From assembly GCF_002979555.1 (NCBI RefSeq), contig NZ_PCOZ01000006.1, positions 124,001 through 188,000 of the forward strand: a stretch of DNA of 64,000 nucleotides. The letters run 5' to 3'. Below, in pieces: positions 9,704 through 18,737 of the stretch. The position numbers and the translations under genes are program-made. The notes below the pieces were generated by a model. The model was not told the origin of the DNA. It did not search any database and saw nothing but the letters and a program-made list of their open reading frames with translations. Position 1 is the first letter of the stretch. Each line of letters starts with the position of its first letter. The stretch comes from Pseudomonas sp. MYb60. Lineage in GTDB: Bacteria > Pseudomonadota > Gammaproteobacteria > Pseudomonadales > Pseudomonadaceae.

Positions 9704-11228
9704 GCCGGTAACCTTTGGCGAACGCCCTCTGCGCATCGAAGACGTACTGGCCCTGGCCAACCGTCAGGCGCCCACCCAATTGCAGGGTGATGCCGCGTAT
9801 CGCCAGCGCATCGCCAAGGGCGCGCAGTTTCTCGACTCGCTGCTGGACAAGGAAGGCGTGATTTACGGCGTCACCACCGGCTACGGCGACTCCTGCGTGG
9901 TGGCCGTGCCGTTGCAGCACGTCGAGGCCTTGCCCCGTCACCTGTACACCTTCCACGGTTGCGGCCTGGGCAAGTTGCTCGACGCCCAAGCCACCCGCGC
10001 CGTGCTGGCCGCGCGCTTGCAGTCGCTATGCCACGGCGTGTCCGGTGTGCGCGTGGAATTGCTGGAGCGCTTGCACGCGTTCCTCGAACACGACGTGCTG
10101 CCGCTGATCCCGGAAGAAGGCTCGGTGGGTGCCAGCGGTGACCTGACCCCGTTGTCCTACGTGGCCGCGACCCTGTCCGGCGAGCGCGACGTGATGTTCC
10201 GTGGCGAACGCCGCCAGGCCGCCGATGTGCACCGCGAACTGGGCTGGGAGCCGCTGGTGCTGCGTCCCAAGGAAGCCCTGGCGCTGATGAACGGCACGGC
10301 CGTGATGACCGGCCTCGCCTGCCTCGCCTTCGCCCGCGCCGACTACCTGCTGCAACTGGCCACGCGCATCACCGCGTTGAACGTGGTGGCGTTGCAAGGC
10401 AACCCGGAACATTTCGACGAGCGCCTGTTCGCCGCCAAGCCGCACCCGGGTCAGATGCAAGTCGCCGCCTGGTTGCGCAAAGACCTGGCCATCGACGCGC
10501 CGACCGCGCCCCTGCATCGCCTGCAGGACCGCTACTCGCTGCGCTGCGCGCCGCACGTCCTCGGCGTGCTGGCCGACAGCCTGAGCTGGCTGCGTTCGTT
10601 CATCGAGATCGAACTCAACAGCGCCAACGACAACCCGATCATCGACGCCGAAGAAGAACGCGTGCTGCATGGCGGCCACTTCTACGGCGGCCACATCGCG
10701 TTCGCCATGGACAGCCTCAAGACGTTGGTGGCCAACGTCGCCGACCTGCTTGACCGGCAACTGGCCCTGCTGGTGGACGTGCGCTACAACCATGGCCTGC
10801 CAAGCAACCTGTCCGGCGCGCCCGCCGATCGCGCGATGATCAACCACGGCTTCAAGGCCGTGCAGATCGGCACCAGCGCCTGGACTGCCGAAGCGTTGAA
10901 AAACACCATGCCGGCCAGCGTGTTCTCGCGCTCCACCGAGTGCCACAACCAGGACAAGGTGAGCATGGGCACCATCGCCGCCCGCGATGCGATCCGCGTG
11001 CTGGAGCTGACCGAACAGGTCGCCGCCGCCACCCTGCTGGCCGCCAACCAGGGCGTGTGGCTGCGAGCCCAGGCCGAGGGTGCACGCCCGCTGCCACCCG
11101 CATTGGCCGCGATGCATGAAGAACTGGCAAAAGACTTCCCGCCGGTCATCGAAGACCGTGCCCTCGAAGGCGAGCTGCGCCTGTGCCTGCAACGCATCGC
11201 CGAGCAACACTGGAGGCTGCATGCGTAG
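9687..11228 (+). CDS. Aromatic amino acid ammonia-lyase (HAL/PAL/TAL family)
   Basis: A 513-residue MIO-dependent lyase that eliminates ammonia from an aromatic amino acid. The self-cyclising Ala-Ser-Gly triad is A149-S150-G151 in GSVGASGDLTPLSY, and the catalytic Tyr is Y60 in IYGVTTGYGD. The numbering coincides with Rhodobacter TAL as I recall it. The selectivity pair is F89-H90, where TAL has His-Leu, PAL Phe-Leu and HAL Ser-His. In this cluster it most likely supplies a cinnamate- or coumarate-type aryl acid for the adjacent ligase; being in the hut pathway is unlikely, because no other hut gene is present. Exact substrate is unresolved. Confidence 0.9.
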   Translation: MTTHLEPVTFGERPLRIEDVLALANRQAPTQLQGDAAYRQRIAKGAQFLDSLLDKEGVIYGVTTGYGDSCVVAVPLQHVEALPRHLYTFHGCGLGKLLDAQATRAVLAARLQSLCHGVSGVRVELLERLHAFLEHDVLPLIPEEGSVGASGDLTPLSYVAATLSGERDVMFRGERRQAADVHRELGWEPLVLRPKEALALMNGTAVMTGLACLAFARADYLLQLATRITALNVVALQGNPEHFDERLFAAKPHPGQMQVAAWLRKDLAIDAPTAPLHRLQDRYSLRCAPHVLGVLADSLSWLRSFIEIELNSANDNPIIDAEEERVLHGGHFYGGHIAFAMDSLKTLVANVADLLDRQLALLVDVRYNHGLPSNLSGAPADRAMINHGFKAVQIGTSAWTAEALKNTMPASVFSRSTECHNQDKVSMGTIAARDAIRVLELTEQVAAATLLAANQGVWLRAQAEGARPLPPALAAMHEELAKDFPPVIEDRALEGELRLCLQRIAEQHWRLHA

Positions 11229-11646
11229 CGCCGGCGTATTGCATTGCGACACTGAAATCCTCGTGCCGTTTTTTGACGTCGACACCATGAACGTCGTCTG
11301 GCACGGGCACTACGTGAAGTACCTGGAAGTGGCGCGCTGCGCGCTACTCGACAAGATCGGCCACAACTACACGCAGATGCTGGAGTCGGGCTACGCCTGG
11401 CCGGTGATCGACATGCAGCTGCGCTACGTGCGCGGCGCGGTGTTCGGCCAGACCATCAACGTGCGCGCCAGCCTGGTGGAGTGGGAGAACCGTTTGAAGG
11501 TCAATTACCTGATTACCGACCTTGCCAGCGGCGAGCGCCTGACCCGTGCCAGTACCGTCCAAGTGGCAGTGGAGGTCGCCAGCCGCGAGATGCAGTTGGC
11601 CTCCCCCAACGTCTTCACCAACGCCGTAGAGGTCGCCTTGAAATGA
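11221..11646 (+). CDS. Acyl-ACP/CoA thioesterase (4HBT hotdog, ApeK type)
   Basis: A 141-residue hotdog thioesterase. FFDVDTMNVVWHGHYVKYLE carries the acidic residues (D19/D21) of the 4-hydroxybenzoyl-CoA thioesterase motif at 17-36. In APE clusters it may release or proof-read carrier-bound chains. It overlaps the ammonia-lyase stop by eight bases (ATGCGTAG) and the next gene by ATGA. Confidence 0.85.
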   Translation: MRSAGVLHCDTEILVPFFDVDTMNVVWHGHYVKYLEVARCALLDKIGHNYTQMLESGYAWPVIDMQLRYVRGAVFGQTINVRASLVEWENRLKVNYLITDLASGERLTRASTVQVAVEVASREMQLASPNVFTNAVEVALK

Positions 11647-12323
11647 GATCCCATGTGGGAGTGCCCCCGATGGACGTCAACGATAACGCAATCCGCCTGA
11701 TAATCCGCAGCGTCCTCAGGTTCATCGCGGGCAAGCCCGCTTCCACATTATTGATCGGGTTGTTCTTGAGCTTTAGCGCGCACGCCTTTGACTTGCAGCA
11801 ATTGAGCGATCAGTTGGCCAAGCCCTCAGTGATCCACGGCAGCTTCACCCAGGAAAAACACCTGCGCGCCCTGCCCCAACCCCTCGTCAGCAAAGGCACC
11901 TTCGTCCTGGCCAAAGACCACGGTCTGCTGTGGCTGCTGAAAACGCCTCTGCAACAGGACTACCGCATCAGCGCCCAAGGCATTGCCCGTCGTGACGCCA
12001 ATGGCTGGCAATTGCTGCCCAACAAGAGCGCCGGCGCCGAGCAGAACCGGCTATTCCTTGCCGTGCTGCAGGGCGACAGCAGCGGTTTGCAGCGTGACTT
12101 TGAATTACAGCTGCAAGGCGAGGCCAAGCAATGGACATTGACCCTGATCCCACGCTCGCTGCTGCTCAAGCAAGTCTTCACCCAGATCAATATCGACGGC
12201 GGCGCGCTGGTGCAAAAAATCGAATTGCTGGAGACCCAGGGCGACAGCACTGTGCTGCGCATGCAGGACAGCAAGGCCGACCTGCCCCTGAGCGATGCGG
12301 AGCAACACGACTTTGCCCAGTGA
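11643..12323 (+). CDS. LolA-like outer-membrane lipoprotein carrier (APE cluster)
   Basis: A 226-residue exported protein resembling the periplasmic lipoprotein carrier LolA (motifs GSFTQEKHLRALPQP and GTFVLAKDHGLLWLLKTP), typical of APE clusters (ApeL role). It probably ferries the hydrophobic product or its carrier across the periplasm. The signal peptide is unusually long: about 39 residues from M10 (base 11670), with hydrophobic core TLLIGLFLSFSAHA. The first start overlaps the previous stop (ATGA). A pair of REP-like sequences (11654-11747) lies inside the first 35 codons, so the signal-peptide N-region is partly repeat-encoded and the true start is uncertain. Confidence 0.78.
   Translation: MRSHVGVPPMDVNDNAIRLIIRSVLRFIAGKPASTLLIGLFLSFSAHAFDLQQLSDQLAKPSVIHGSFTQEKHLRALPQPLVSKGTFVLAKDHGLLWLLKTPLQQDYRISAQGIARRDANGWQLLPNKSAGAEQNRLFLAVLQGDSSGLQRDFELQLQGEAKQWTLTLIPRSLLLKQVFTQINIDGGALVQKIELLETQGDSTVLRMQDSKADLPLSDAEQHDFAQ
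11654..11747. repeat. REP-like inverted pair within the start of the LolA-like gene
   Basis: TGTGGGAG at 11654-11661 followed by GCCCCCGATG, and ATCGCGGGCAAGCCCGCTTCCACA ending at 11747, are opposite-facing REP-like ends of the kind found between genes elsewhere in this window. Here they sit within an open reading frame and encode residues such as RFIAGKPAST. Matches are imperfect compared with the clean intergenic copies. Confidence 0.55.
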
Positions 12324-14625
12324 GCGTCTGTTGCCGCGCCTGTTCCTGACCCTGCTGGTGGCCGTGCTGGCCCTGGCCGGCTGGCAGTGGCGCCATGGCG
12401 CGCCGCTATCGGCCAACCTGATGGAGCTGGTGCCGGGCAACACGCCGGACGCCCTGGAACTGCAAGCCGAACAGCGCATGCAGGAACCACTGAACCGCGA
12501 AATACTGGTGCTGGTGGGTCATGCCGACCGCCAGCAAGCCGTGACCGTGGCACAACAATTGGGTGAGCAATGGCACGCCAGCGGCCTGTTTGAAAAGGTG
12601 CAATGGAACCTGCAAGCCGACTTGCCGGCACTGCGTGAACAGTTGCTGCGCGGACGCCTGGCGATGCTCGCGGCCAAAGACCGTGAGCAACTGATCCACC
12701 AGCCCGACGCGTTCATCCAGCAACGCGTGCAAGCCCTGTTCGACCCCTTCACCGGCTTCAGCCTGGTGCCGAGCCAGGACGATTGGCTGGGGCTCACCGG
12801 ACGCATCCAGAACAGCCAGCCGCAGCACGGCTCGGTGCAACTGGACATCGGCAGCGGCGCGCTGATCGCTGACGCCGACGGCAAGAGTTGGGTGCTGCTA
12901 CGTGCGCGCACCACCGGCAATGCCTTCGATATGAAACTGCCACTACACGTGGCGGACCTTCTACAGGCCAGTCGCGAACAGGCCGCCGAACACGGCGCAC
13001 AACTGCTCGCCGCCAGCGGCCTGCTCTATGCGGCCAATGGTCAGCAACAGGCCACACGGGAGATCACCTGGGTAGGCGGCGGTGCGACGGTCGGCATCCT
13101 GCTGTTGCTGTTGCTCGCCTTTCGCCGCTGGCGCGTGTTGCTGGCCTTCGTACCGGTGCTGGTGGGCATGCTGTTTGGGGCGGTCGCCTGCGTGGCGCTG
13201 TTCGGCCACATGCATGTGATGACCCTGGTGCTGGGCTCCAGCCTGATCGGCGTGGCTGTGGATTACCCGCTGCATTACCTGTCCAAGAGCTGGAGCCTGA
13301 AGCCTTGGCGCAGCTGGCCGGCGTTGCGCTTGACGCTGCCGGGCCTGAGCCTGAGCCTGGCCACCAGTTGCATCGGCTACCTGGCACTGGCCTGGACACC
13401 GTTTCCGGCGCTGACGCAAATTGCGGTGTTCTCCGCCGCCGGGCTTGTCGGCGCTTACCTGTCAGCCGTGTGCCTGCTGCCGGCGCTGCTCAAGGGCGTG
13501 GAACTGCGCCCGGCGCAGTGGCCGCTGCGGATCGCCGAAGGTTTGTGGCAACTGCGGGCGTCCCTGCTCACCCGCGTGCCGAGCCCGGCACTGCTGGCGC
13601 TGCTGTTGCTGTTTTGCGCCGGCGGGCTGTGGCAGCTCAACAGCAAGAACGATATTCGCCAGTGGATCGGCGCACCGCCGCAATTGCTGCAAGAAGCGCA
13701 GGCCGTGGCACGGATTACCGGGTTCCAGCCCACCAGCCAATTCTTCCTGGTGCGTGCCGATAACCAACAGCAGTTGCTGGAGCGCGAGAGCGCGCTGGCC
13801 CAGCGGCTGGACCAACTGGTCAACATGGACAAGTTGCAAGGCTACCTGTCGCTCAACCAACTGCTCAGCCTGCCTGCCGAGCAACAACAGCTTCGCGATG
13901 CGCTGAACACCCTGGCGCAACACTGGCAACCGCTGCTGGACCTCGGCGTTCCTGCCAGCGCGCTGCACGCCGAAGTCGCGCACCTGCAGGCGCTGCCCAC
14001 TCAAGACATTGACGCCGCACTGCAAGGCCCGCTGGCCGAGCCTTGGCGCACGCTGTGGCTGGGCCCGGTGGACGGCGGCGTGGCGGCCATGGTCAGCCTG
14101 CAAGGCCTGAACAATCCGGCGCTGTTGCGCGTGCAGGCGCTGGATTTGCCGGGGGTGCAACTGGTGGATCGCCTGGGGGATTTGAATCGGGTGTTCGCCG
14201 ACACCCAAGTCAGTGCGGCCGAATTGAAGTTGATGTCGTGCGTGCTGATCGTGCTGTTGCTCATCGCGCCGTTCGGCTTCGGCGGTGCCTTGCGCATCGT
14301 CGCCCTGCCGCTGCTGGCCGCATTGTGCAGCCTCGCCAGCCTGGGTTGGCTGGGCCAGCCGCTGACGCTGTTCAGCCTGTTCGGGTTGCTGCTGGTCACC
14401 GCCATCAGCGTCGACTACGCGATCCTGATGCGCGAGCAGATCGGCGGGCCTGCGGTCAGTCTTTTAGGCACACTGCTGGCGGCGTTGACGACCTGGTTGT
14501 CGTTCGGCCTGCTGGCGGTGTCCAGTACGCCCGCCGTGAGCAATTTCGGCTTATCGGTCAGCCTTGGCCTGGCATTCAGCTTTATGCTGGCGCCTTGGGC
14601 CGGGCAACAGAAACACGCCTTATGA
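12295..14625 (+). CDS. MMPL/RND-type exporter of the APE cluster
   Basis: A 776-residue membrane transporter with an N-terminal helix (about 12-30), a large periplasmic domain, a block of five to six helices (about 260-410), a second periplasmic domain, and a second helix block (about 640-770). This is the duplicated layout of MMPL/RND exporters. In APE clusters the exporter, with the LolA-like protein, is thought to move the polyene lipid to the outer membrane. Start ATG 12295 overlaps the previous gene by 29 bases; the true start could be slightly later but no better codon is in frame. Confidence 0.87.
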   Translation: MRSNTTLPSERLLPRLFLTLLVAVLALAGWQWRHGAPLSANLMELVPGNTPDALELQAEQRMQEPLNREILVLVGHADRQQAVTVAQQLGEQWHASGLFEKVQWNLQADLPALREQLLRGRLAMLAAKDREQLIHQPDAFIQQRVQALFDPFTGFSLVPSQDDWLGLTGRIQNSQPQHGSVQLDIGSGALIADADGKSWVLLRARTTGNAFDMKLPLHVADLLQASREQAAEHGAQLLAASGLLYAANGQQQATREITWVGGGATVGILLLLLLAFRRWRVLLAFVPVLVGMLFGAVACVALFGHMHVMTLVLGSSLIGVAVDYPLHYLSKSWSLKPWRSWPALRLTLPGLSLSLATSCIGYLALAWTPFPALTQIAVFSAAGLVGAYLSAVCLLPALLKGVELRPAQWPLRIAEGLWQLRASLLTRVPSPALLALLLLFCAGGLWQLNSKNDIRQWIGAPPQLLQEAQAVARITGFQPTSQFFLVRADNQQQLLERESALAQRLDQLVNMDKLQGYLSLNQLLSLPAEQQQLRDALNTLAQHWQPLLDLGVPASALHAEVAHLQALPTQDIDAALQGPLAEPWRTLWLGPVDGGVAAMVSLQGLNNPALLRVQALDLPGVQLVDRLGDLNRVFADTQVSAAELKLMSCVLIVLLLIAPFGFGGALRIVALPLLAALCSLASLGWLGQPLTLFSLFGLLLVTAISVDYAILMREQIGGPAVSLLGTLLAALTTWLSFGLLAVSSTPAVSNFGLSVSLGLAFSFMLAPWAGQQKHAL

Positions 14626-14658
14626 ATCGGATTATCGCCAATGCGGCAAGGAGCCCTC

Positions 14659-15906
14659 GTGCCCACAGTTGAAATGGAACGCCGCCAGGTCGTGGTGATC
14701 GGTGCCGGCCCGTCCGGAGCCATCGCCGCCGCGCTGCTCAAGCGCAAAGGGCATGATGTACTGATCATCGAGCGCCAGCATTTTCCGCGCTTCTCGATTG
14801 GCGAAAGCCTGCTGTCCCACTGCATCGACTTCATCGAAGAAGCCGGCATGCTCGACGCCGTGCAAGCCGCCGGTTTCCAGCTGAAAACCGGCGCGGCATT
14901 CGCCTGGGGCGAGCGCTACAGCGCGTTTGATTTCAGCGATACGTTCAGCAACGGCAAACCGACTACCTTCCAGGTGCAACGCGGTGAGTTCGACAAGTTG
15001 CTGGCCGACCAGGCCGCGCTGCAAGGCGTCGAGATCCGCTACGGCGAAACCATCGTCGGCGTCGATTTCAATGGCGACAGCCGCTACCTGCATGTACGCC
15101 GCGAAAACGGCAGCGAATACCACCTCAAGGCCAGGTTCGTGCTCGACGCCAGCGGCTACGGCCGCGTGTTGCCGCGCCTGCTGGACCTGGACCTGCCGTC
15201 GGACTTCCCGGTACGCCAGGCGGTGTTCACCCACATTGAAGACCGCATCGAACACCCGGGCTTCGACCGCACCAAGATCCTCGTCACCACCCACCCGACC
15301 CACCGGGACGTCTGGTTCTGGACCATCCCGTTCAGCAACGGTCGCTGCTCGGTGGGCGTGGTCGCGGCCAAGAAGCATTTCGACGGCCGCGATGGCGACC
15401 TCGACGCCTGCCTGCGCGGCTTCATCGCCGAAACCCCGAGCCTGTCCGGCGTGCTGCAAAACGCCGTGTGGGATACCCCGGCGCGTACCATCGGTGGCTA
15501 TGCGGCCAACGTCAAAAGCCTGCATGGGCCAGGTTTTGCGCTGCTGGGCAACGCGGCGGAATTCCTCGACCCGGTGTTCTCCTCGGGCGTAACCATCGCC
15601 ATGCGTTCGGCGAGCATGGCTGCCGGCCTGCTGCACCGCCAACTGAGCGGCGAAACCGTGGACTGGCAAACCGAGTTTGCCGAGCCGCTCAAGCGCGGTG
15701 TCGACACCTTCCGCTGCTACGTCGAAGGCTGGTACGCCGGCACTTTCCAGGATGTGATTTATCACCCTGACAGCTCGCCGGATATCCGCCGGATGATCTG
15801 TTCGATCCTCGCCGGCTATGCGTGGGATGAGCGCAACCCGTTTGTCAGCGAGCCTAAGCGGCGCTTGCGGATGTTGTCGGAAATCTGTGCGAGTGAGCCG
15901 GTATGA
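14659..15906 (+). CDS. FAD-dependent oxidoreductase, halogenase-like (APE cluster)
   Basis: A 415-residue flavoprotein of the geranylgeranyl-reductase/tryptophan-halogenase superfamily. The FAD-binding GAGPSG is at 15-20, the PRFSIGESLLSH motif follows, and a WFWTIP segment (about 219-224) matches the WxWxIP pattern of flavin-dependent halogenases. That pattern also occurs in non-halogenating relatives, so the reaction is open: halogenation of the aryl ring or a redox step on the polyene. GTG 14659 is preferred over ATG 14641 because AAGGAG (14648-14653) sits five bases before it. The next gene starts in an ATGA overlap. Confidence 0.82.
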   Translation: MPTVEMERRQVVVIGAGPSGAIAAALLKRKGHDVLIIERQHFPRFSIGESLLSHCIDFIEEAGMLDAVQAAGFQLKTGAAFAWGERYSAFDFSDTFSNGKPTTFQVQRGEFDKLLADQAALQGVEIRYGETIVGVDFNGDSRYLHVRRENGSEYHLKARFVLDASGYGRVLPRLLDLDLPSDFPVRQAVFTHIEDRIEHPGFDRTKILVTTHPTHRDVWFWTIPFSNGRCSVGVVAAKKHFDGRDGDLDACLRGFIAETPSLSGVLQNAVWDTPARTIGGYAANVKSLHGPGFALLGNAAEFLDPVFSSGVTIAMRSASMAAGLLHRQLSGETVDWQTEFAEPLKRGVDTFRCYVEGWYAGTFQDVIYHPDSSPDIRRMICSILAGYAWDERNPFVSEPKRRLRMLSEICASEPV

Positions 15907-16637
15907 GCAGTCAGTACCTGAGCAAAAACTACGTCGAAGAAACCAAATTCGGCTTCTGGTTCCTGCGCAGCCACACCTGGCAGCACCATGTGCTGCGCGT
16001 GGCAATCAACGACCTGCGCCGCCTGTTCAGCGACCCGCTGCCGGAAGCACCGGTGTTGCTCGACGCCGGGTGTGGCCAGGGCAAGTCATTCCAGTATCTG
16101 CAGCAGGTGTTCGCCCCCGCGCGCCTGATCGGCCTGGACGCCGACCCCCACAGCCTGGAACTGAGCCGCGAAGAAGCCAAACGCCAGGGCCTGGACATCG
16201 AGCTGGTCGGCAGCGACTGCGCGACCCTCGACGTGGCAGACGAGAGCGTGGATATCCTATTCTGCCACCAGACCTTCCACCATCTGGTGGAGCAGCATCG
16301 TGCGCTGAAAGAGTTCTACCGCGTGCTCAAGCCGGGCGGCTACCTGCTGTTTGCCGAATCCACCGAAGCCTACATCGACACTTGGGTGATCCGCTGGCTG
16401 TTCCGCCACCCCATGCACGTGCAGAAAAGTGCCGACGAGTACCTGCAGATGCTGCGCGAACAGGGCTTTGAATTCGGCCCGCAGAACGTCTCGTACCCGT
16501 ACTTGTGGTGGAGCCGTTCCAGTGACTTTGGCCTGTTGGAACGTTGGGGCCTGCGCAAGGCGCCGCCAGTGGGCCAGCGCGAAGAAACCCTGGTGAACTG
16601 CGTGGCGCGCAAGCCCTTGGCGGGTGCGGCACCATGA
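15903..16637 (+). CDS. SAM-dependent class I methyltransferase (APE cluster)
   Basis: A 244-residue methyltransferase. The SAM-binding motif I is LLDAGCGQGKS (52-62), with the acidic loop GLDADP after it and a post-motif HQTFHHL. APE molecules from other bacteria carry methyl and hydroxyl groups on the aryl head, so ring C- or O-methylation is the likely role. It is coupled on both sides by ATGA overlaps. Confidence 0.85.
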   Translation: MSSQYLSKNYVEETKFGFWFLRSHTWQHHVLRVAINDLRRLFSDPLPEAPVLLDAGCGQGKSFQYLQQVFAPARLIGLDADPHSLELSREEAKRQGLDIELVGSDCATLDVADESVDILFCHQTFHHLVEQHRALKEFYRVLKPGGYLLFAESTEAYIDTWVIRWLFRHPMHVQKSADEYLQMLREQGFEFGPQNVSYPYLWWSRSSDFGLLERWGLRKAPPVGQREETLVNCVARKPLAGAAP

Positions 16638-17116
16638 TGCGTTTGCTGTTGATCGGCTGCCTGTTGATGCTGAGCGCGTGCGCCAGCCAGCCACCGCTGC
16701 CCGAGAAAACCCCGGCCCTGGCGTTGCCACTGCAATTGCACGTGCAGCGCCTGGCCGACGGTCAGCGTCAGGATTGGCTGCTGGTGATCCAGCGTGAAGG
16801 CGCCGGGATCCGCTGGTCGATGATGGACCCGCTGGGCATTCCCCAGGCGCGGCAAAAACTCATCGACGGGCACTGGCAGGCCGATGGTCTGCTGCCGCCC
16901 AATCCACAGGCCCGCGAACTGTTTGCCGCGTTGCTGTTCGCACTGGCCTCGGCCGATGACCTGCGCGCGCTGTATCCCGGTGCCCAGGCCAGGGACCTGA
17001 CACGCACCCTGCCGGGTCACTGGCAAATCGTCTACCAGTCTTCCGAGGTGTTCAGCGTGAACATCAGCGGGCAGCCCCTGAGTTACCGCATTACCCCGCT
17101 CGGAGCCGCGCAATGA
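16634..17116 (+). CDS. DUF3261-type lipoprotein (APE cluster)
   Basis: A 160-residue lipoprotein: N-terminal hydrophobic signal MMRLLLIGCLLML with lipobox LSAC, lipidated Cys at 16. The rest resembles the small DUF3261 family regularly present in APE clusters between the exporter block and the second ketosynthase. An envelope location and a role in transport or outer-membrane insertion are inferred from the signal and context only. Start ATG 16634 overlaps the methyltransferase stop. Confidence 0.8.
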   Translation: MMRLLLIGCLLMLSACASQPPLPEKTPALALPLQLHVQRLADGQRQDWLLVIQREGAGIRWSMMDPLGIPQARQKLIDGHWQADGLLPPNPQARELFAALLFALASADDLRALYPGAQARDLTRTLPGHWQIVYQSSEVFSVNISGQPLSYRITPLGAAQ

Positions 17117-18279
17117 CCGCCTACCTCAACGCCCTGGGCGTGATCTGCGCCCTCGGCCGCGGCCAGGCCGAAGTCAGCCGCAGCCTGTTTGCCGGCGACT
17201 GCTCCGGCATGCGCGCCGAAAGCGGCTGGGTACCCGAGCGTGTCTTGCCGGTAGCCAGTGTGCCTGGCGCGCTGGCGGCCATTCCCGCGCACCTGGGCCA
17301 GCAAAGCAGCCGCAATAATCAACTGCTGCTCGAGGCAGCGCTGCAGATCGAAGGCGAGATACGCCAGGCGATCGCCACCTACGGCCCGTCGCGAGTGGGC
17401 ATTGTGCTGGGCACCAGCACGTCGGGCATCGACGAAGCCAGTCGCAGCCTCGGCCATTACCTGCGTGAACATCAGTTCCCCGGCGACTACGACTACCAGC
17501 AACAGGAACTCAGCGCCCCGGCCAACTTCCTCGCCGACTGGCTGCAACTGAGCGGCCCGGCCTATGTGATCTCCACCGCGTGCACCTCCAGTGCGCGCGC
17601 GCTGATGAGCGCCCGGCGCCTGCTCGACCTAGGGATCTGCGACGCGGTCATCTGCGGTGGCGTAGACAGCCTGTGCAAATTGACCCTCAACGGCTTCAGC
17701 GCGCTGGACGCGGTATCGAATCAGCGCTGCAACCCGTTTTCGGTGAACCGTAACGGCATCAATATCGGCGAAGCGGCGGTGCTGTTCATCATGAGTCGCG
17801 AACCCGCCCCCATCGCTCTGCTGGGCAGCGGCGCCAGTTGCGATGCGCACCATATCTCCGCCCCCGAACCCAGCGGCAAAGGTGCGCTGCAATCGATGCG
17901 CAAGGCGCTGGCCAGTGCCCATTTGCAGCCCGGGCAGATCGGCTACCTGAACCTGCACGGCACCGCGACCCAACACAACGACGCCATGGAGAGCCTGGCC
18001 GTCGCCCACCTGTTCACCGAAGGCGTGGCCTGCTCGTCGACCAAGCCCATGAGCGGCCATACCCTCGGTGCTGCCGGTGCATTGGAAGCGGCGTTCTGCT
18101 GGCTGAGCCTGACCCACGGCCGCGTACCGCCCCATGTGTGGGACGCCCAGCCTGACCCGGCGCTGCCGACCTTGAACTGGGCCCGCCGCGGCGACACCCT
18201 GGAAAAACGCTGCCTGATGAGCAACTCGTTTGCCTTCGGCGGCAACAATGTCAGCCTGATTATCGGAGAGGCCCCATGA
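17113..18279 (+). CDS. Beta-ketoacyl-ACP synthase (APE ketosynthase, ApeO type)
   Basis: A 388-residue condensing enzyme with a full catalytic set: nucleophile C157 in ISTACTSSARAL, His in NLHGTATQHND, and second His in SGHTLGAAGALE. It should extend the aryl-polyene chain with malonyl-ACP units; in characterised systems the enzyme in this position pairs with the chain-length factor encoded by the first gene. The C-terminal FAFGGNNVSLI is typical. The start overlaps the lipoprotein stop (ATGA). Confidence 0.88.
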   Translation: MTAYLNALGVICALGRGQAEVSRSLFAGDCSGMRAESGWVPERVLPVASVPGALAAIPAHLGQQSSRNNQLLLEAALQIEGEIRQAIATYGPSRVGIVLGTSTSGIDEASRSLGHYLREHQFPGDYDYQQQELSAPANFLADWLQLSGPAYVISTACTSSARALMSARRLLDLGICDAVICGGVDSLCKLTLNGFSALDAVSNQRCNPFSVNRNGINIGEAAVLFIMSREPAPIALLGSGASCDAHHISAPEPSGKGALQSMRKALASAHLQPGQIGYLNLHGTATQHNDAMESLAVAHLFTEGVACSSTKPMSGHTLGAAGALEAAFCWLSLTHGRVPPHVWDAQPDPALPTLNWARRGDTLEKRCLMSNSFAFGGNNVSLIIGEAP

Positions 18280-18737
18280 TCGATTGGCCACTCGCTGAAC
18301 TGCTGCCCCACGCTGGCGACATGATCCTGATCGACCAGGTGCTGTCGTTCGATGATGAGCAGATTCACACCCGCGCCACCGTAAAACCCGGCGGCCTGTT
18401 CAACCGCCCGGACGGCAGCCTGCCGGCCTGGGTCGGCATCGAGCTGATGGCGCAAAGTGTCGCTGCCTATGCCGGTTGCCGCGCGCGCCAGAACGGCCAG
18501 GCCGTGGAGCTGGGCTTCCTGCTCGGCACCCGTAAATTCGAGTGCAATGTCGCGCAGTTTCCGGCAGGCGCCGAGCTGGCTATCCACGGCCTGCGCTCTC
18601 TGGAAGACGACAACGGCATGGGTGTGTTCGAATGCCACCTCACCGGCGACGGGATCCAGGCCAGCGCGCGCTTGAATGTATTTCGACCGCCCCAGGCGGC
18701 CAACTATTTAGATGAATCGAAGGACGTAACGCCATGA
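18276..18737 (+). CDS. 3-hydroxyacyl-ACP dehydratase-like hotdog protein (ApeP type)
   Basis: A 153-residue hotdog protein. ELLPHAGDMILIDQVL (8-23) is the start of the ApeP family, with H12 in the position of the catalytic/active-site His. WVGIELMAQSVAAYAG forms the central helix. In the studied Xenorhabdus system two different hotdog proteins make a heterodimeric dehydratase; here the partner would be the C-terminal domain of the fused ligase protein. Both ends overlap the neighbours as ATGA. Confidence 0.85.
   Translation: MIDWPLAELLPHAGDMILIDQVLSFDDEQIHTRATVKPGGLFNRPDGSLPAWVGIELMAQSVAAYAGCRARQNGQAVELGFLLGTRKFECNVAQFPAGAELAIHGLRSLEDDNGMGVFECHLTGDGIQASARLNVFRPPQAANYLDESKDVTP

Noticed and set aside
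9687..11228. Histidine ammonia-lyase of the hut pathway
   Set aside because: No hutU, hutI, hutG or hut regulator is near. The gene is embedded with overlaps in the APE operon and has F89-H90 rather than the HAL pair.
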